In this document: positions 31,659-44,509 of the stretch, in pieces
Layout of the letters: each line of letters starts with the position of its first letter
Numbering within the stretch: the stretch's first letter is position 1
Assembly: GCA_936450465.1 (NCBI GenBank)
Contig: OW388300.1
Location: forward strand, 50,457,378-50,521,377
Reading direction: 5' to 3'
Source of the DNA: Gibbula magus
Lineage: Eukaryota > Mollusca > Gastropoda > Trochida > Trochidae
DNA length: 64,000 nt
The notes under the pieces: generated by a model
What the model saw: only the letters and a program-made list of their open reading frames with translations
The model's database searches: none
Told to the model about the DNA's origin: nothing
Position numbers and translations under genes: made by a program

Positions 31659-33600
31659 ACTAGCATCAGATCCTGTAATGTGTCCGAGAACCAGTGAACA
31701 TTTTGTACACGACTTCAAGCGACTGTGATAATGTACTGAACCATTACTCCAACGAATGTTACATATCCAATGAAATTTAGGTTTAAAATTTCATTCACAA
31801 CATGTTATAAACGTGTGTGGGATACAATTCAAAACTGTTTTATGACGTTACAGTTACCCGGCACTGTTCAAATAATGCCGATACAGATTCTAAAAATAAT
31901 ATTTGTTTAACCTTACACGGAAATCTGTGTAGAATCAGTATATTTGACTATTATTTCTTCACTATAAGTGCAGTATACATGTAGAAGGAACACACCTGGT
32001 ATGTGATATTACAGACCAGAACAGTAAACGAGACAAATTTCGTCAATATTTTCTAAATTAAAAAAAATTAACAACTTGTGTAAATATTTTCTTTATCTAA
32101 AATCGTCAGGGACAATTTTAAACGAAAATATTTTTAACAAACTTTCGGCAAATCATTTTCAGTGCCAAATGATATATCAACTGTTCTGTATTATGATTAT
32201 CAAGATTTTAGTCATTGATCTTTTTTCCATGTTCACTAAAAATAAGCAGGCATTTTGTGAACTCTGGTACTTAATTTATTGATCAGTTTATTGTCAGAAT
32301 AATGCTAAACACGACGAATTTCAAAGGGCTTGATATTAATGAAACTAACGTTTGCACATCCTAAATGTATGGTGATAGGAAATATTACCTTGATATGTTC
32401 TACTATGTGAATAACAGTTTTATCTGATGATAAAAACTATTTGTAGAAGGTGGGCTCTACCTACTCGCCCTCTCTGTACAACTTGGTGATTATTGTGTGC
32501 CAAATTTCACATACATTGTTTACAACTTAACATGAAATTAAACTGTTGTTTTTAAATCATAGATTATTTATTTCTATTATAATAAAACCTGAATCTCAAA
32601 TGTGTCTGATATGTGTACTCAATAGAACAGTTGTGAAAAAAGGCCTGTCAACATTGTTTACTTCGGGTCTGGGCTGGAGATTAGCTGAGGGTTGTGTTTA
32701 ATATTCTATGGACATTATCAAGATCATAGTCTCTTGTTTGTAGCATTTCAAGCTGATTTCATTCACTGTCGTTAATGTCAACGATGAGGTTATGAATATT
32801 TTTTATTATTATTTTTTTTTTATTAAAAAAGCATTTTGGAACAGTGAATTATATAATATTTAGGAAATATCATAATAATTAGAAATAGTAAACACACTAT
32901 CTTGTTTTGTTTATAGACAAATCTTATAAATTGATATTGGGTGGTAGTAAAGTTCTATTTAAGCAATTTTAAGATACTTCTGACTAAAACTTAATAAGCA
33001 TCGACAATCAATGTTTTGTTTGTTCTTTCCCCTTTATTTATTCTATTGTGTTGTGTTACTTCAATGACTGTGTGCTTTTCTGTTGGTTTATATGTATAAG
33101 CTTTATTTCATTTTTTAATAAACTTTTTTTCGAAATGAGTCACTTTCCTTCTTTATTTATGATGGTGCTTTTGAAGAGATTTTCAACGATTTTAATTTTT
33201 ATCAAAACATTTGGCAATTGGCAATTTTAAGCACAAATTAAAAGAATGAGGAGATGAAGATATTTGCAACTTGACCATCGACATTCACACACATATTACA
33301 ATTGTCACCAAACTACTTGTAAACTTCTACAGTTAATTTGGTTATGCAGTCCCTCACTTTTTTAAATGAATGCATTTTAGCTGGCAAGGAAAGATAAAGC
33401 TTTCTTAAATGTAATTTGCCAAATTTGTCATTTTACAGCGCTTTGTTTATTACTCTTCTATCATGTTCTTTGTAGCGGTATAATGGCAAGTGGTCCCGCT
33501 TTGAAACTTGCATATTTTCAATTGTTAGAAAATATAACAATAGGCAGTTTGAAGTGACCCCTCACTGGAACTGGATAACATTTATGTAATGAGCGGAGTG
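31659..33600 (+). other. 3' UTR and flank of tetraspanin 2
   Basis: No gene seen. AATAAA at 32581-32586, followed by a TG-rich stretch, is the best visible poly(A) candidate. The rest is very AT-rich. Confidence 0.35.
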
Positions 33601-33653
33601 TTTGTAATCATAGTATATCGCGATCGAGACAGTATAAGTATAAACCACCCAAG

Positions 33654-34070
33654 TGTCTCACCCGAGTCTCTTCTGATATCAAATATATCACCACGAGTTG
33701 ATTAAAGTTACAAATATCCGAGGTTTGCCGAGGATATTTTGACTTTTATCAACGAGTGTTGATATATTTAATATCAGAAGACACGAGGGTGAGATTCTGT
33801 TTATCATCCAAAATCATTCTTCATTAGTTTTTAATGAAACATTAACATATCTGACCAGAAAACTGCCATTTGGCTTCCAGTGCTGTGATGTCATAGCATT
33901 GTGACGTCATCATGAGTATGACGTCATAGCATTGCGATGTCATTCCTTGATGATGCAAAATCATTGTGATGTCATGTAGCTGATGCCAACAGGGCATTGT
34001 TCAAAATCTACTGTCAAAATGATATCTCCTAGGAGATATCGCTTGATCTCATACAAGCGATATCTCCTGT
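33654..34070. mobile_element. Hairpin-forming inverted-repeat segment with CRE-like motifs
   Basis: Arms at about 33654-33719 (GTCTCACCCGAGTCTCTTCT...) and 33732-33800 (...TCAGAAGACACGAGGGTGAG) face each other across a 12-bp loop. Then come TGACGTCAT-like strings (33901-33958) and a near-perfect palindrome at 34021-34068 (AGGAGATATCGCTTG / CAAGCGATATCTCCT). It is probably a foldback-type element; no product. Confidence 0.6.
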
Positions 34071-34892
34071 GGAACCCAGTTTTGGATTATAAGCAACCGT
34101 TTTTCACAAATTGTGCTGACAATCTCTGTCGATCTTAGTACCTCCCGAAGAGGGCAAATCAGATGACCATCAATGTGAACTTTCACCTTCAATAAATTAA
34201 AGCCAACCAGAGGCCTTCAAAATAAATGTGGTGTTTCGTATGTCAATTTAAGTCGACCCGATAGCTATCTAGCCTCATCGCTGATTTGCTGGAGCAAAAG
34301 CGCTGTGGTGCCATTTCTCAGATCCGAAAAGAAGCAAGGTAGGAGTGTTATGTTCCATTTGATTTAAATGCGATTGTTGTATTGGAAAGGATGATAGGAT
34401 GAGTATAAAACAACTGGTGGATAAATGTCACAGAACGTTACAATGTCAAACCAGAAAAAGAACGTTTGATAGTTGTGTGATAAGAGTGACAGAAACGGCA
34501 AGCTTGATGGTTGTGTGTGGTGTACCCAGCAACCGTTTAAGTGATATTTTATGTGCGCTTCAATAGCGTTCGTACATATTTGCAGAGGAATGTAACTCTA
34601 ATTCTCAGTGCAGTCAAGCGTACGTGTGTCGGATAGTCGTCGTGTTTTCCATGTTTGCGTGCGGGTTAGATTTACCAAGAACTCGTCAAACATTTAACAG
34701 TGTGATACAGGAAATATGAGTTAGTTGTGATAATATAATATCACGGCGTTAAACTATTTCTTTGGAACTTTTGAATGACAATGCTCATCGCAAATTAAAA
34801 CAGAGTGTTGATAATAAACATGTCCGTGTCATTAATATCATATATTTCGAATAAAATATGCCTTTGACGAGGATTATTCTTTGATTTTTAGT

Positions 34893-36501
34893 GGGGAAGA
34901 GCGGGGTCAATTTTAACACTTTTTACTGAACTGGTTGTAATTGTTTTTTTGTGATTACATCGTCAACTAAACTGGTACTGAATGGTACGTTGACATATTG
35001 GCTTTAAATTGAAGTGCCAAGCAGTAGTTATAAAGTTATGACGAATTAAATGCAAGCATTGCAAGTATGACAATCGACCCCGATCACGTGGCAATTGTAA
35101 TAGGTAGGTGGGTCATTTGTAACACTTTGGATGAAATGAAAACTAAAAATACTTTCAAAATTAAATCAAAAGCTAGATTGTTGGAATAGATCATCTTCAT
35201 ACATTGATTTTGAAATAAAAAAAACAATCAAATATTCATCATCAATAGCAATCATAATTTAATTTATATACGATTCCTATATATTGTTGAACTTAAATCA
35301 GTTTTCAAATTTCGCACCAAAATCTTTACACGAAGGGCTCTGTATTAAACTTGAACATAATTGTACCAAAATGTTCGTCAAACTATTGACAAAACTAAGA
35401 TTTATATAATAAACCTACATCATCTATGAGTGGCAATTCCATGATATCTAACTAACGGTTTTTGGAATCCACAATTATTAAACATAAATTCGCTGATTTC
35501 TCTCGCATTCTTTGTTCATATAAACGAATTTAGCGTATTTTTTATTTTAAAAACCATAAACGAATATACCTCTCCTCTTATAGCTGCCCAAATGGCTTTA
35601 AACAATAACTCACTTAAAGCATACTATATTTTCCAGCAAGATGAAAATCAGTGAAGATCTCTACCTTTGCCTTATTTAAAACTATATTTGTGCAATGCTG
35701 GCGAAGATGAGTTACCACATGCACGCTTTTCATAATGATCAGATTACCAATAGAGTTTATTTGAACTGTTCTGTTTGAACTCTTCTTTAAAAGGGAATAC
35801 TGACTAAATATACGAATGGATTGCTGGATTGAGGTTGCCATGGGTAAACTTTCTCCATTTAGTGTATCGATATATTTTACTTAATTGGCCAAGTACATGT
35901 AATTGATCTATTGCCTTTCAATAGATGATTGTTATGTAATTCAAGATTTTAATTTCTTAGAAATGTTATCCTTGAACTTCCTTTTAAAAAAAATCTTACA
36001 CCGTTTTAAGTCACTGAAGTTGTTTTAGAAATAGCAAGGCAGACCTTTGGCAATCCGATTGGGGGTATTCTGTATGGTAAGATTCATTAGAACGATAGAA
36101 ATAATTATTTATAAACAGAAGGACCACGGATAATATCAATCACACGTTATATAAGGAGCCATGTTTAACGACACGTCACTTACGGTTTTTCTACAATTCC
36201 TGCTTCTCGATACTACATAACACCCCAAGTTATTATATAAATTATCAATCGTATATCTAACAACACAATTCGGAGCAAAACGATTTCTTATGATTTCCGA
36301 AATATTTACTTTCAACTGCAAAAATCGGGTTTTCTATCTTTTGGATCGCTCAATGTGAAAACTGTTAAACAATACACATTTATCTATACCGGGAGATCAA
36401 GGGGAATAATTCTATATATCTTAGCCTATGTTTGAACGTAAACCTAAAGAGTAATCGCCCCTGTTCAATTGCCCCGTGTTACAATTGCCCCCGCTCTTCC
36501 C
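34893..36501. mobile_element. 1.6-kb element with about 27-bp terminal inverted repeats
   Basis: The left end GGGGAAGAGCGGGGTCAATT then TTAACAC is mirrored at the right by GTGTTACAATTGCCCCCGCT then CTTCCC. An internal string near 35096-35132 (CAATTGTAATAGG, CATTTGTAACAC) echoes the ends. A 75-codon minus-strand ORF at 35614-35841 may be a remnant of an encoded protein but is not recognised. The superfamily is not assigned and the target duplication is not clear. Confidence 0.6.
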
Positions 36502-37360
36502 TTGTTGTGTGATTTTTGAACATTATTACAATTACAAAAATAGAGCCACTGGCTCTGAAGCTCATCAGGAATCATGTTATTAATTATCTCTAAGGAAAAT
36601 ATTAAGATATCACATAATAAGTCATTGCCCAGTCATCAAATTTAAAAGTTAGTATCAAAATTGGTTACACACTAATCCATATTCATTATAAATAATGTAG
36701 ACCTTTGCAGTTTATTGTTTTACTTCTTATTTTTATTCTGGAATTATCAACATTTATTACATAATGAAAAAGAGCCCCTATTTGTTTCTAAAAACCCTGT
36801 TTCTCATAGGCTCATCGTTTCATAGGCTCCTTTTCAATATTTAATTAATAAATTCTATAAAGCATCTGAGTGTAAGACTAAATCAGTAACACAGCAGAGA
36901 AGTAATCTGAAACCTCCGTGTATTAGCTGCTGTTTGCATCTCTGCCAAGGAGTGGTCACTCCCCAGGTCAACACCTGCAATTACACAACAGGCAGACCCT
37001 GGACTCACAGCCAGTAAATTAAATTATATATTTTAAATTTTGTTTTCCCCATCTTTATTTATTTATTTTTATTTGAAAAGAAGATATGGTATCAAAAACT
37101 CATGTAGCTAGTTTTAATAGTCTTATCTTACTTCATCAGTAGTCATATTTAGTTCACCTATCTAATGTAAAATAAAACATTTCTTAACGTTTTTTAAATT
37201 TTTTTCCTATGCATCCTGTCACAATATTCAGTTCACAGGCTATTCAATAGTTCTAATTTCACATTGATTACATCAAACATGTCCATAATGTAGTATTACT
37301 CTTAAACTGACATATGAAGTGCACATAAAATCTCATTATCTTCACAGCTCATTAAAACAG
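36502..37360. other. Intergenic, no gene recognised
   Basis: AT-rich. A possible dispersed-repeat edge lies near 36545 (GCCACTGGCTCTGAAGCTCA). Nothing else supported. Confidence 0.35.
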
Positions 37361-37361
37361 C

Positions 37362-37675
37362 TGTTTTAAGTGGTTACCCCTGTGATCCATATTTGGGGTC
37401 ACAAGATCACCAAATCTACAATTTAGAATCCCGATTGGCCAAAGAGTATGTATACATAACATTTCAGCTTTCTAGAGCTTTTGGGACTGGAGAAAGATGA
37501 AAAATGATTTTTAGGTTGTGACCCCTGTGGCCCTTATTTTGGGTCACAGGGTCACCAAATCTACAATTTAGAATCCCCATTGGCCAAGGAGTCTGTACAT
37601 AAAATTTCAGCTCTCTTGAGTCATTGGTTCTGGAGAAGAAGATTAAAATAGCTTTTTAGGTTTTGAATTAATGTT
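37362..37675. repeat. Two tandem copies of an about 155-bp repeat
   Basis: Both copies contain ATTTGGGGTCAC or ATTTTGGGTCAC, then GTCACCAAATCTACAATTTA, GAATCCC, ATTGGCCAA and ATTTCAGCT, ending in a GGAGAA...GATTTTTAGG-like stretch. The type looks like a dispersed animal repeat; no coding sequence. Confidence 0.75.
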
Positions 37676-37679
37676 GGGC

Positions 37680-40035
37680 CAAAATTGGTTCAACGTTGGA
37701 CTAATGAATATCACCATTTAAATACTTTTTCTTTCAAATAAAGACAAAATAGACAAATAAATATAGAATTTTGTCAAGTTGTCAACTGATATGATTTCCA
37801 TACCATACGTCTATTTAACAAATATGTAAAATAGTCAAAATCAACTCAAATTCAGAAAAGACTATACGGGTAAACAACAGAAACGTATATTAAATAAATT
37901 ATAAAACATATGAATACAGCATTAGTAGATTGTTCCCTAGATATGATAATATGATGTTTTAACCTTGAATTTGTACAATCATGTGTATCACGGGCAGCAA
38001 ACATGTACTTTAATACTTACCGAGTTAAGTCCTCCACTCATGAAATGGTTCTGTCGTCTGCTGTTTGACTGTACCATAAAGCTATGGGTCACATATGTTT
38101 GGTATCTACTGTGGTTTACTTAAACTAAAGAGCTAGTCCCACATGTTTAAACATACGATTAAAAATATTATTTGAAATTTCCTTTTAGTAATTATTTCAA
38201 CTTGCTTCAAATAAACACTTTAATAAATGCGAAATGATGGCTAAAAATAACTTTTATTTGCCGGTACGTACACTGTACATGTACCTTGTTAGTGAGCTCC
38301 TTAACTACAGCCCGCGCACGAGAGCGCACGTGCAGCCCGGGCTGAAAATAACACGATCTCAGTCAACACAGTCAAGTCTGTTGACCTATTTAGCACGCTG
38401 CAGTGAGAACAAGAAAAACTCTTTCCAAACCCAAGCAAGGGTAAGAGAGAGCCCACACAAAAGAAATACACTGAACAAACTGAATATATAGTAACCCCGG
38501 TGGAGGGTAGTATTAATTACACACAAAGTTAATAAACTCTGAGAGCAGCATGAAACACGTCCATGTCGGCTCAAGAAAAAGGAAGGAATGGCGTCACTGG
38601 GTAAGCCACCTACTGGGGTCTTGGGGTGGGGGAGGTAACTCTCTTTATTCTTCAGTGTTATATCTGGTCGAGTGATTAATTGAGAGGAAATCAATTGGCT
38701 ACCGTGAGTTATCAACTAGTGTATGAAAATAATTTATTATTTATTTCATTGAAATACAAATCCACCATAAGCACAATTTATGAAAATATGAGGAAAACTG
38801 GTATTGGTTGGTACTGAACCTTGGAATAGAGTGACGTTTGTTAAAAGGTCAGTTAGTAAAGTGTCATCACTTCACTTGAAATAATGATATTTTCGCTTTC
38901 TAGTCATAAATATTGATTTTAATTTTCCATTATAACAGGCCTTGGATTTTGACACCAAAATACCAAGTTATTGTAAAAGCTGTCAGTTTCAACATGATCT
39001 CGTGTATAATGAAACAAACTTTAATCTTATAAAGTTATCAAATTATTCAACATATTTTATGTTTGTTTTGTTTAATAATTAATCATTACAAATTCCGACA
39101 ATAATTAACTAAGTATCAATAAGAAAACAGGGTGACGGCACCAAATCTGTAATAGGCATCCCAGTGACAGGAGTTCAACTAGATTGTACCTTGATGTTAA
39201 ACTGTCACATGTTGTATGTGTTGACTTTGCGTTGTGTATTTTCAATTATGTGATGGTAACTTGTGAAAACGACGAAACAATCCACAATCCCTTCAGTCCA
39301 ATGGCATTTGTCAATCCTTTCAACCAATAAAAACTCAAGACAGAAATGTAAATAATCAACAATTTATTCAGAAAAACAGAAAATATAGAAGATAACGAAA
39401 CTCAACACAATATGCTCTCTTACTCTAGAAACCTTCCTACACACTCCCATTCTACAACACTCTCTCCCAATGCTAATTTCTTCCCCAAACCGCTCCCTAC
39501 GTAATGAATTCCTAACTCCCATATGCCATGTTGACCTCTATGAAAATACCCCGTTTCCTACAAATTGCCATACATATTTCTAACTATACTCTTCCCAACC
39601 CGTCTACATGATACTACCTAATCTAAACCTCTATAACTCCTAACTCTAATTCGCCAGAGAGAAATCCCCCGTATGGCAGTGCTAGGACTAGTTTACTGTT
39701 CACGGAACACCGCTAAACAAGACAATGATATCAGTCGTATCAGGCCTTATATACCCACTGCGTTAATCTCTGAAAGGTCATGTCAAGTCTTCCCATTGGC
39801 CAGCAACAGTAAACAACTTAACTGCGGTACTGTGTACCTTCCGGTGCAACCCAAAACAAACATGGTTGACACTGAACCGATACACACCCAGGTCAAACCC
39901 AAGACCAACAATGGAAATTCACATGGAATTGTACTTCCAAAAAAGTTTATATGTGGAATAAATGACAACAAGAAAACGACGTAAATAAATGACTTACCTA
40001 TTAGTGAAAACGTACGTAAACGAGTTAGACACAAG
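37680..40035. other. Intergenic, no gene recognised
   Basis: ORFs at 38234-38491, 38386-38715 and 39673-40034 on both strands have no recognisable family. A CT-rich stretch runs at about 39410-39660. Confidence 0.35.
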
Positions 40036-40890
40036 CGCAGGGGCGTGTATAGCTTAGAAATAGCTTTTGAAGTACACTTTTATAGACCGTATCCTATCAC
40101 TATAAAGGAAAGGGATGTAACGTTGAAACCACCTCATGCTCATTCAAAGTCATATTTCGCATCACAAATTTTTGGGCACAGTTGATGCCTATGATACAAA
40201 CCTAAATGATTTCCCTACAAACTGAGCTATAAATGGCCACAATACGATCAGTATTTCAAACAGTAATATGCGACATGCAGTCTGATTAAAATCGACCTTG
40301 TTCCGAGGAATACAATTTGTAAAATTATGCATCTACCGGGATACGAACAGGTTCTGTAGATTCCTCTCCACAAGGTCTGAGAACACCCCGTATAGGCGAA
40401 TGTTCCGAACCAGTTTAGCACAGCCAAAGCCCAGTCAAATACCTGACCAATCACAACGTAGTTTTTAAACGGTCACTGTTTTGAAAGCATTCGGAACAGA
40501 CAAAAGGATAGCTGTTTGGAGTTGTCTGCCCCTAGCTTCTCGCACCGAAAGCATTTGTTGGGCGTCTTTTGAATGGCTACCTGAATTGCGCTCGAAAACG
40601 CGAGTATACGGGATGTTATCAGACGGTTTGGCGTGGAACCTACGACTGATATGAGTTCGTATCCCGGTAGATGCAATATTTTGCAATTTTAATTCCACGG
40701 AAAACCGTCGATTTTAATCAGACTGATGCGACATGCGACAGTCCGAAAACCGCTACCTCTAAACGTTCAAGCCAATTGCCCCGCTCACGAAAATCATCGA
40801 AAACTCACCTTTTAAAATCGTATATTGCAATGTTGACAGCACCTGTGAATCGTCAGATTCTAACCGTAGAGTGAAACTACAGATGTAAAA
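40036..40890 (+). mobile_element. Copy 2 of the 1448-2109 element, interrupted by a MITE
   Basis: From AGGGGCGTGTATAGCTTAGA onwards it parallels 1476-1735, then resumes after 40735 in parallel with 1740-1900 (CAAGCCAATTGCCCCGCTCA; TGTTGACAGCACCTGTGAAT). The right terminal repeat is missing. The middle is occupied by the MITE at 40278-40725. Confidence 0.75.
40278..40725. mobile_element. MITE with CAGTCTG ends and 10-bp target duplication, long copy
   Basis: 448 bp, ends CAGTCTGATTAAAATCGAC and GTCGATTTTAATCAGACTG, inverted repeats of about 70 bp reaching ATCTACCGGGATACGAAC. Perfect direct repeats ATGCGACATG flank it (40268-40277, 40726-40735). The 10-bp duplication and long terminal repeats resemble Mutator-like elements, but no transposase is present to confirm this. 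Confidence 0.85.
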
Positions 40891-41939
40891 AAAGTAATAT
40901 AGTCGCAAGCGACGATAAACTGATTCAGCGCGTAAATGTTTGATTTAATTAGGACAGAATTATAATAAGGACATCTTAACAATGTAATTGCATATATTTT
41001 AAAAGAAAGTTTCAAGTCTCTAGCATGTCTCTTGGAGTTTTGAGATGCACATTTTACATACAAAAATCGAACAATTTCAAAGAAATTGGTGGGTAAACCA
41101 CGTGACCTACGAATTCGACTTACTGTTTTGTTTATATTAGTATTGCACATCTTTTCTAAAAAGTTTCTAGTCTCTATGTTAATTTTGAAAATTTTCCCCT
41201 TGTTAAAAAATCCTCATTTTCTGTCATTGTTTCAGCCTGCTGTACAGTCCCCATGGCAACCTGTTCTTACGGTTCTTAGTTTGGTGAAGGTTTTGTGAAA
41301 TTGTCTGCTATAGTTTTGGAGAAATTGAGATCTAAAATTGTCACCTATTGGACAGAAATCTCATTAAAGAAGTTGAAAATCCAAAATCGGCCGAGGTCAT
41401 AGACTAAAGTTTAGATACAGGCTAACGTACCTAAAAGTTTCATGGCATCAGTTTATTGGTAGGCCTACATGTGAATAAATATTAAAATAAATTTAACCCA
41501 AAAAATAACCAGCACACTTATATGCCAATATGATTTGTTTTAGACGAACAAAATCGAAAAAGCAAGTGAGTCAAGTTTAACATACAAAACAATATATGAT
41601 GCATTTGACTTTACCTAACGTTTATGTCGCAACACTGACTATAATTAGAATTGAGCATAATCTTATACAGGTCTTGTTTTTTCAGTGAAATGAGGAACTG
41701 TCTCAACTTAGAGAGTATGTAGTTATTAAAACCAACCATAATTGGAATTTGGATTTACAAACCAACGTCAAACACTTGAGCTGCCTGTCGCTTCTTAATA
41801 GTTAGTCGTAAATATTACACCTACTCCATGTTTAAGAATGTTTTCCAACTTTATTTTTCTTCTTACTTCTTTAACGATAAATAAATTTAGATTTGCACTT
41901 TAACAGTTTCGCTGTAGCTCACATACATTAGCCGATGAG

Positions 41940-42190
41940 ACTGACAGGTATTTGGACATTCCAAAACATGATAGACTTTGTAAGGTTTGTAACTCTGGAC
42001 ACGTTGAGACAGAGTATCACGTTTTGCTGATTTGTTAAATCTGTCATACTCTTCGACAACGATATATACCAGTTAAATCTTATGAATCCCCAACAAAGTC
42101 TAAGTTCCATATACTCATGTCGTCTCAACCTGAAACTACAATAAGTAATTTAGCATGCTTCATATTTCATGAAACAAATCTCCGACTAGG
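41940..42190 (+). pseudogene. LINE C-terminal fragment
   Basis: Translation gives RYLDIPKHDRLCKVCNSGHV, ETEYHVLLIC, a stop, then a stretch with RQRYIP, KSKFHILMSS and NLACFIFHETNLR. This follows the same pattern as the minus-strand LINE fragment at 47425-47760 (RICKLC, EDEYHFLLVC, NLAMFI). It is the cysteine/histidine-bearing tail after a non-LTR reverse transcriptase, with an internal stop, so it is dead. Confidence 0.7.
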
Positions 42191-42511
42191 AATCCTCCAT
42201 GTAGGATTGTTTGAGGAATTGTGATTGTTATTGTTAACAATATGTCTTAAAGACTATACCTTCAAGACCGAATATAGTTACAATTAAATTAATAATGTTA
42301 TGATGTTAGTTACGGACTAATAATTGTAAGATAGATGTATGTAGATACCTGTGCTCAGCTCTTGCCTGGAAATCAATAGTGTTCCGAAGATAAATGGTTT
42401 GTTTTCGAATAACATAAGTACCTTTGGTAATGAAATATGGAACATGATTAAGGTAATATTGAATTCAATGGCGTATAGTGCTCAAAGAGAAATAGTCTCC
42501 AACTTTACATA

Positions 42512-42561
42512 GATAGATATATAGATAGATATATAGATAGATATATAGATAGATAGATAGA
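42512..42561. repeat. GATA-type microsatellite
   Basis: Repeats of ATAGATAGATAT and ATAGATAG. The surrounding 42190-44190 holds no recognised gene. Confidence 0.9.
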
Positions 42562-43591
42562 TTAATTACATGCCAAATTACATGAAATTTACGCTAAGGT
42601 TCATAGTAGGTGAACACACAGTGGGGGTGTTGCTGTACACTACCCGTTGGCATTAAAGGAAGAGCATTATGTTTTCTCCCCGATATTGCAATGTTCATTC
42701 TTTAGTCTGCAACAAGAACTAAGGCAGTACCCGTTCTTCTTGTCTCACACCACTTTCCATCAAACAAGTTTAAACCTACGTATAGTCGAGATCAGGCATC
42801 TGTTATAGATCGACAATATTGTAATCCGTTACACTACTTAAAAACCCGATTCTGAGTCAATAGCTTTTTAAAGCAAACAACGCCAAATGAAGACCACTAC
42901 TTCCGGTTGTGTGTGCACCGTGCACATGTACATGCACGTACATCTGATCCAATCAAACATCTGAAACAATCGCCATTCTTTAAATTTGTATTACTCGATT
43001 ATGCTCGCTATAAAACGTATTGATATTAAATAATATTACTTAGATCTAATGTGCAATTTTCATAGAAGGAAATGTTTTAGCTTTTCCTTTTGAAAAAAAA
43101 ATGATATTGACCTAGACTACCAATATGCAAGGCAAAAGTTTATCATAAAGTTAAATTTTCTAAGATAATAAAAATGATATATGACTATTTCTGACAAATA
43201 CCATGTTTATCGTCTGTCTATATTACCGACCACAGATTACCGAAAAAGTGCAAAAAGGTTCACCCACCTTGTGCTGTACAGACCATTAGAGCTGCTTGTC
43301 CATCAGTCGGTCATGCAAAAAGTTTATTTTCAATATGGGGACCATATTCAAATTGAAAATAATCTCACACATTTATTACATGTAGCTCATGGCAAATAAC
43401 TAAACAACTGTGTATAAGTTTCACAGAGCACAACTTACACATAAGAGTGCGGTTATAGGTTATATCCTGAGACTAACTTTTAAAAAGTTTTAATTATATA
43501 GCGTGTCAAATGCCGACGGTTTCCAGTCCTTCTCCCCTCTTTGACAGCGGCTTGCCCTCGTATGGCCTACATCCTATATTGCCTACACCTC

Positions 43592-43593
<2 letters not shown>

Positions 43594-43629
<36 letters not shown>
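43594..43629. repeat. Poly(C) run of 36
   Basis: An uninterrupted C tract. Overlapping ORFs with polyproline or polyglycine segments in several frames are artefacts of the run. Confidence 0.95.
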
Positions 43630-43632
<3 letters not shown>

Positions 43633-44191
43633 CCTCCTATCGCCTACACTAAATGCAGAGTGTCACTTCCTCACCCCTATTGTGCATTATGGTACAGTCC
43701 ACTTGGTCATTAATGAACTGGTTCATTGTTATGAAGTCAAGTCTCATAAGTCATACATAATGACATAGCGTGAACAAAAATACATGCATCTAACAGAACA
43801 CACATTAATGAAGCATACGATAGCCATGTTTGATATACAAGTATTTGTTTGTATGTGATGGACATAATTGAAATATATTTTTCAATGGATACATGTTTAC
43901 AGCAATAAGCAGGAAGATGTTTATTTCTTAATTGATTTAATAAACTACACTCGAACATTATATATATGTTTGTATATTATTTCCTCATCAGTAATCACAC
44001 AATCTAACAATTCATTATGTAACACACTTTTATGAGTAAAAACATTACTGGCGCAATACTGGCGCAAAAAGCAATACAATAGCCCGCAGTACTAGCCCCG
44101 CTACATTGTCATCATTGTGTACATCAAAGTGAAATTAAAGTCAATTAGTTATTCTGTCTTTGTTATCATGTTGGAAGAGTTCATTATTTTC

Positions 44192-44509
44192 TTAAAGGAG
44201 CAGTAGCACGTTTTATTGTAGTTTTATTTTTTTCAAAATTCCCATTTATAATAACAAATTTTCCGTAGTGGTAAAAACAGTGCTGAATATAAAGCAAAAA
44301 TTACATGGCGGCCATTTTATTGTGAACACATTTTATTATTTCGAATGACAAACAAGATTCCCATGGCTTTACGGAACCATGTACACTCATTTTTTAACTT
44401 AATTTTCCGAAGAGGGAAGGGTGTTTTACTATTGGTGACTTTATTTTTCAAATACATTTCATCGACCTAACTCACCGAAAAAACGTGCTAGTGACTACTG
44501 CCCCTTTAA
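44192..44509 (+). mobile_element. TTAA-flanked MITE, copy 1
   Basis: TTAA, AGGAGCAGTAGCACGTTTT at the left and ACGTGCTAGTGACTACTGCC then CCTTTAA at the right. The interior matches the copy at 51192-51552 in inverse orientation (for example TCCCATGGCTTTACGGAACC). TTAA at both ends fits piggyBac-type insertion; no transposase is present. Confidence 0.75.
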
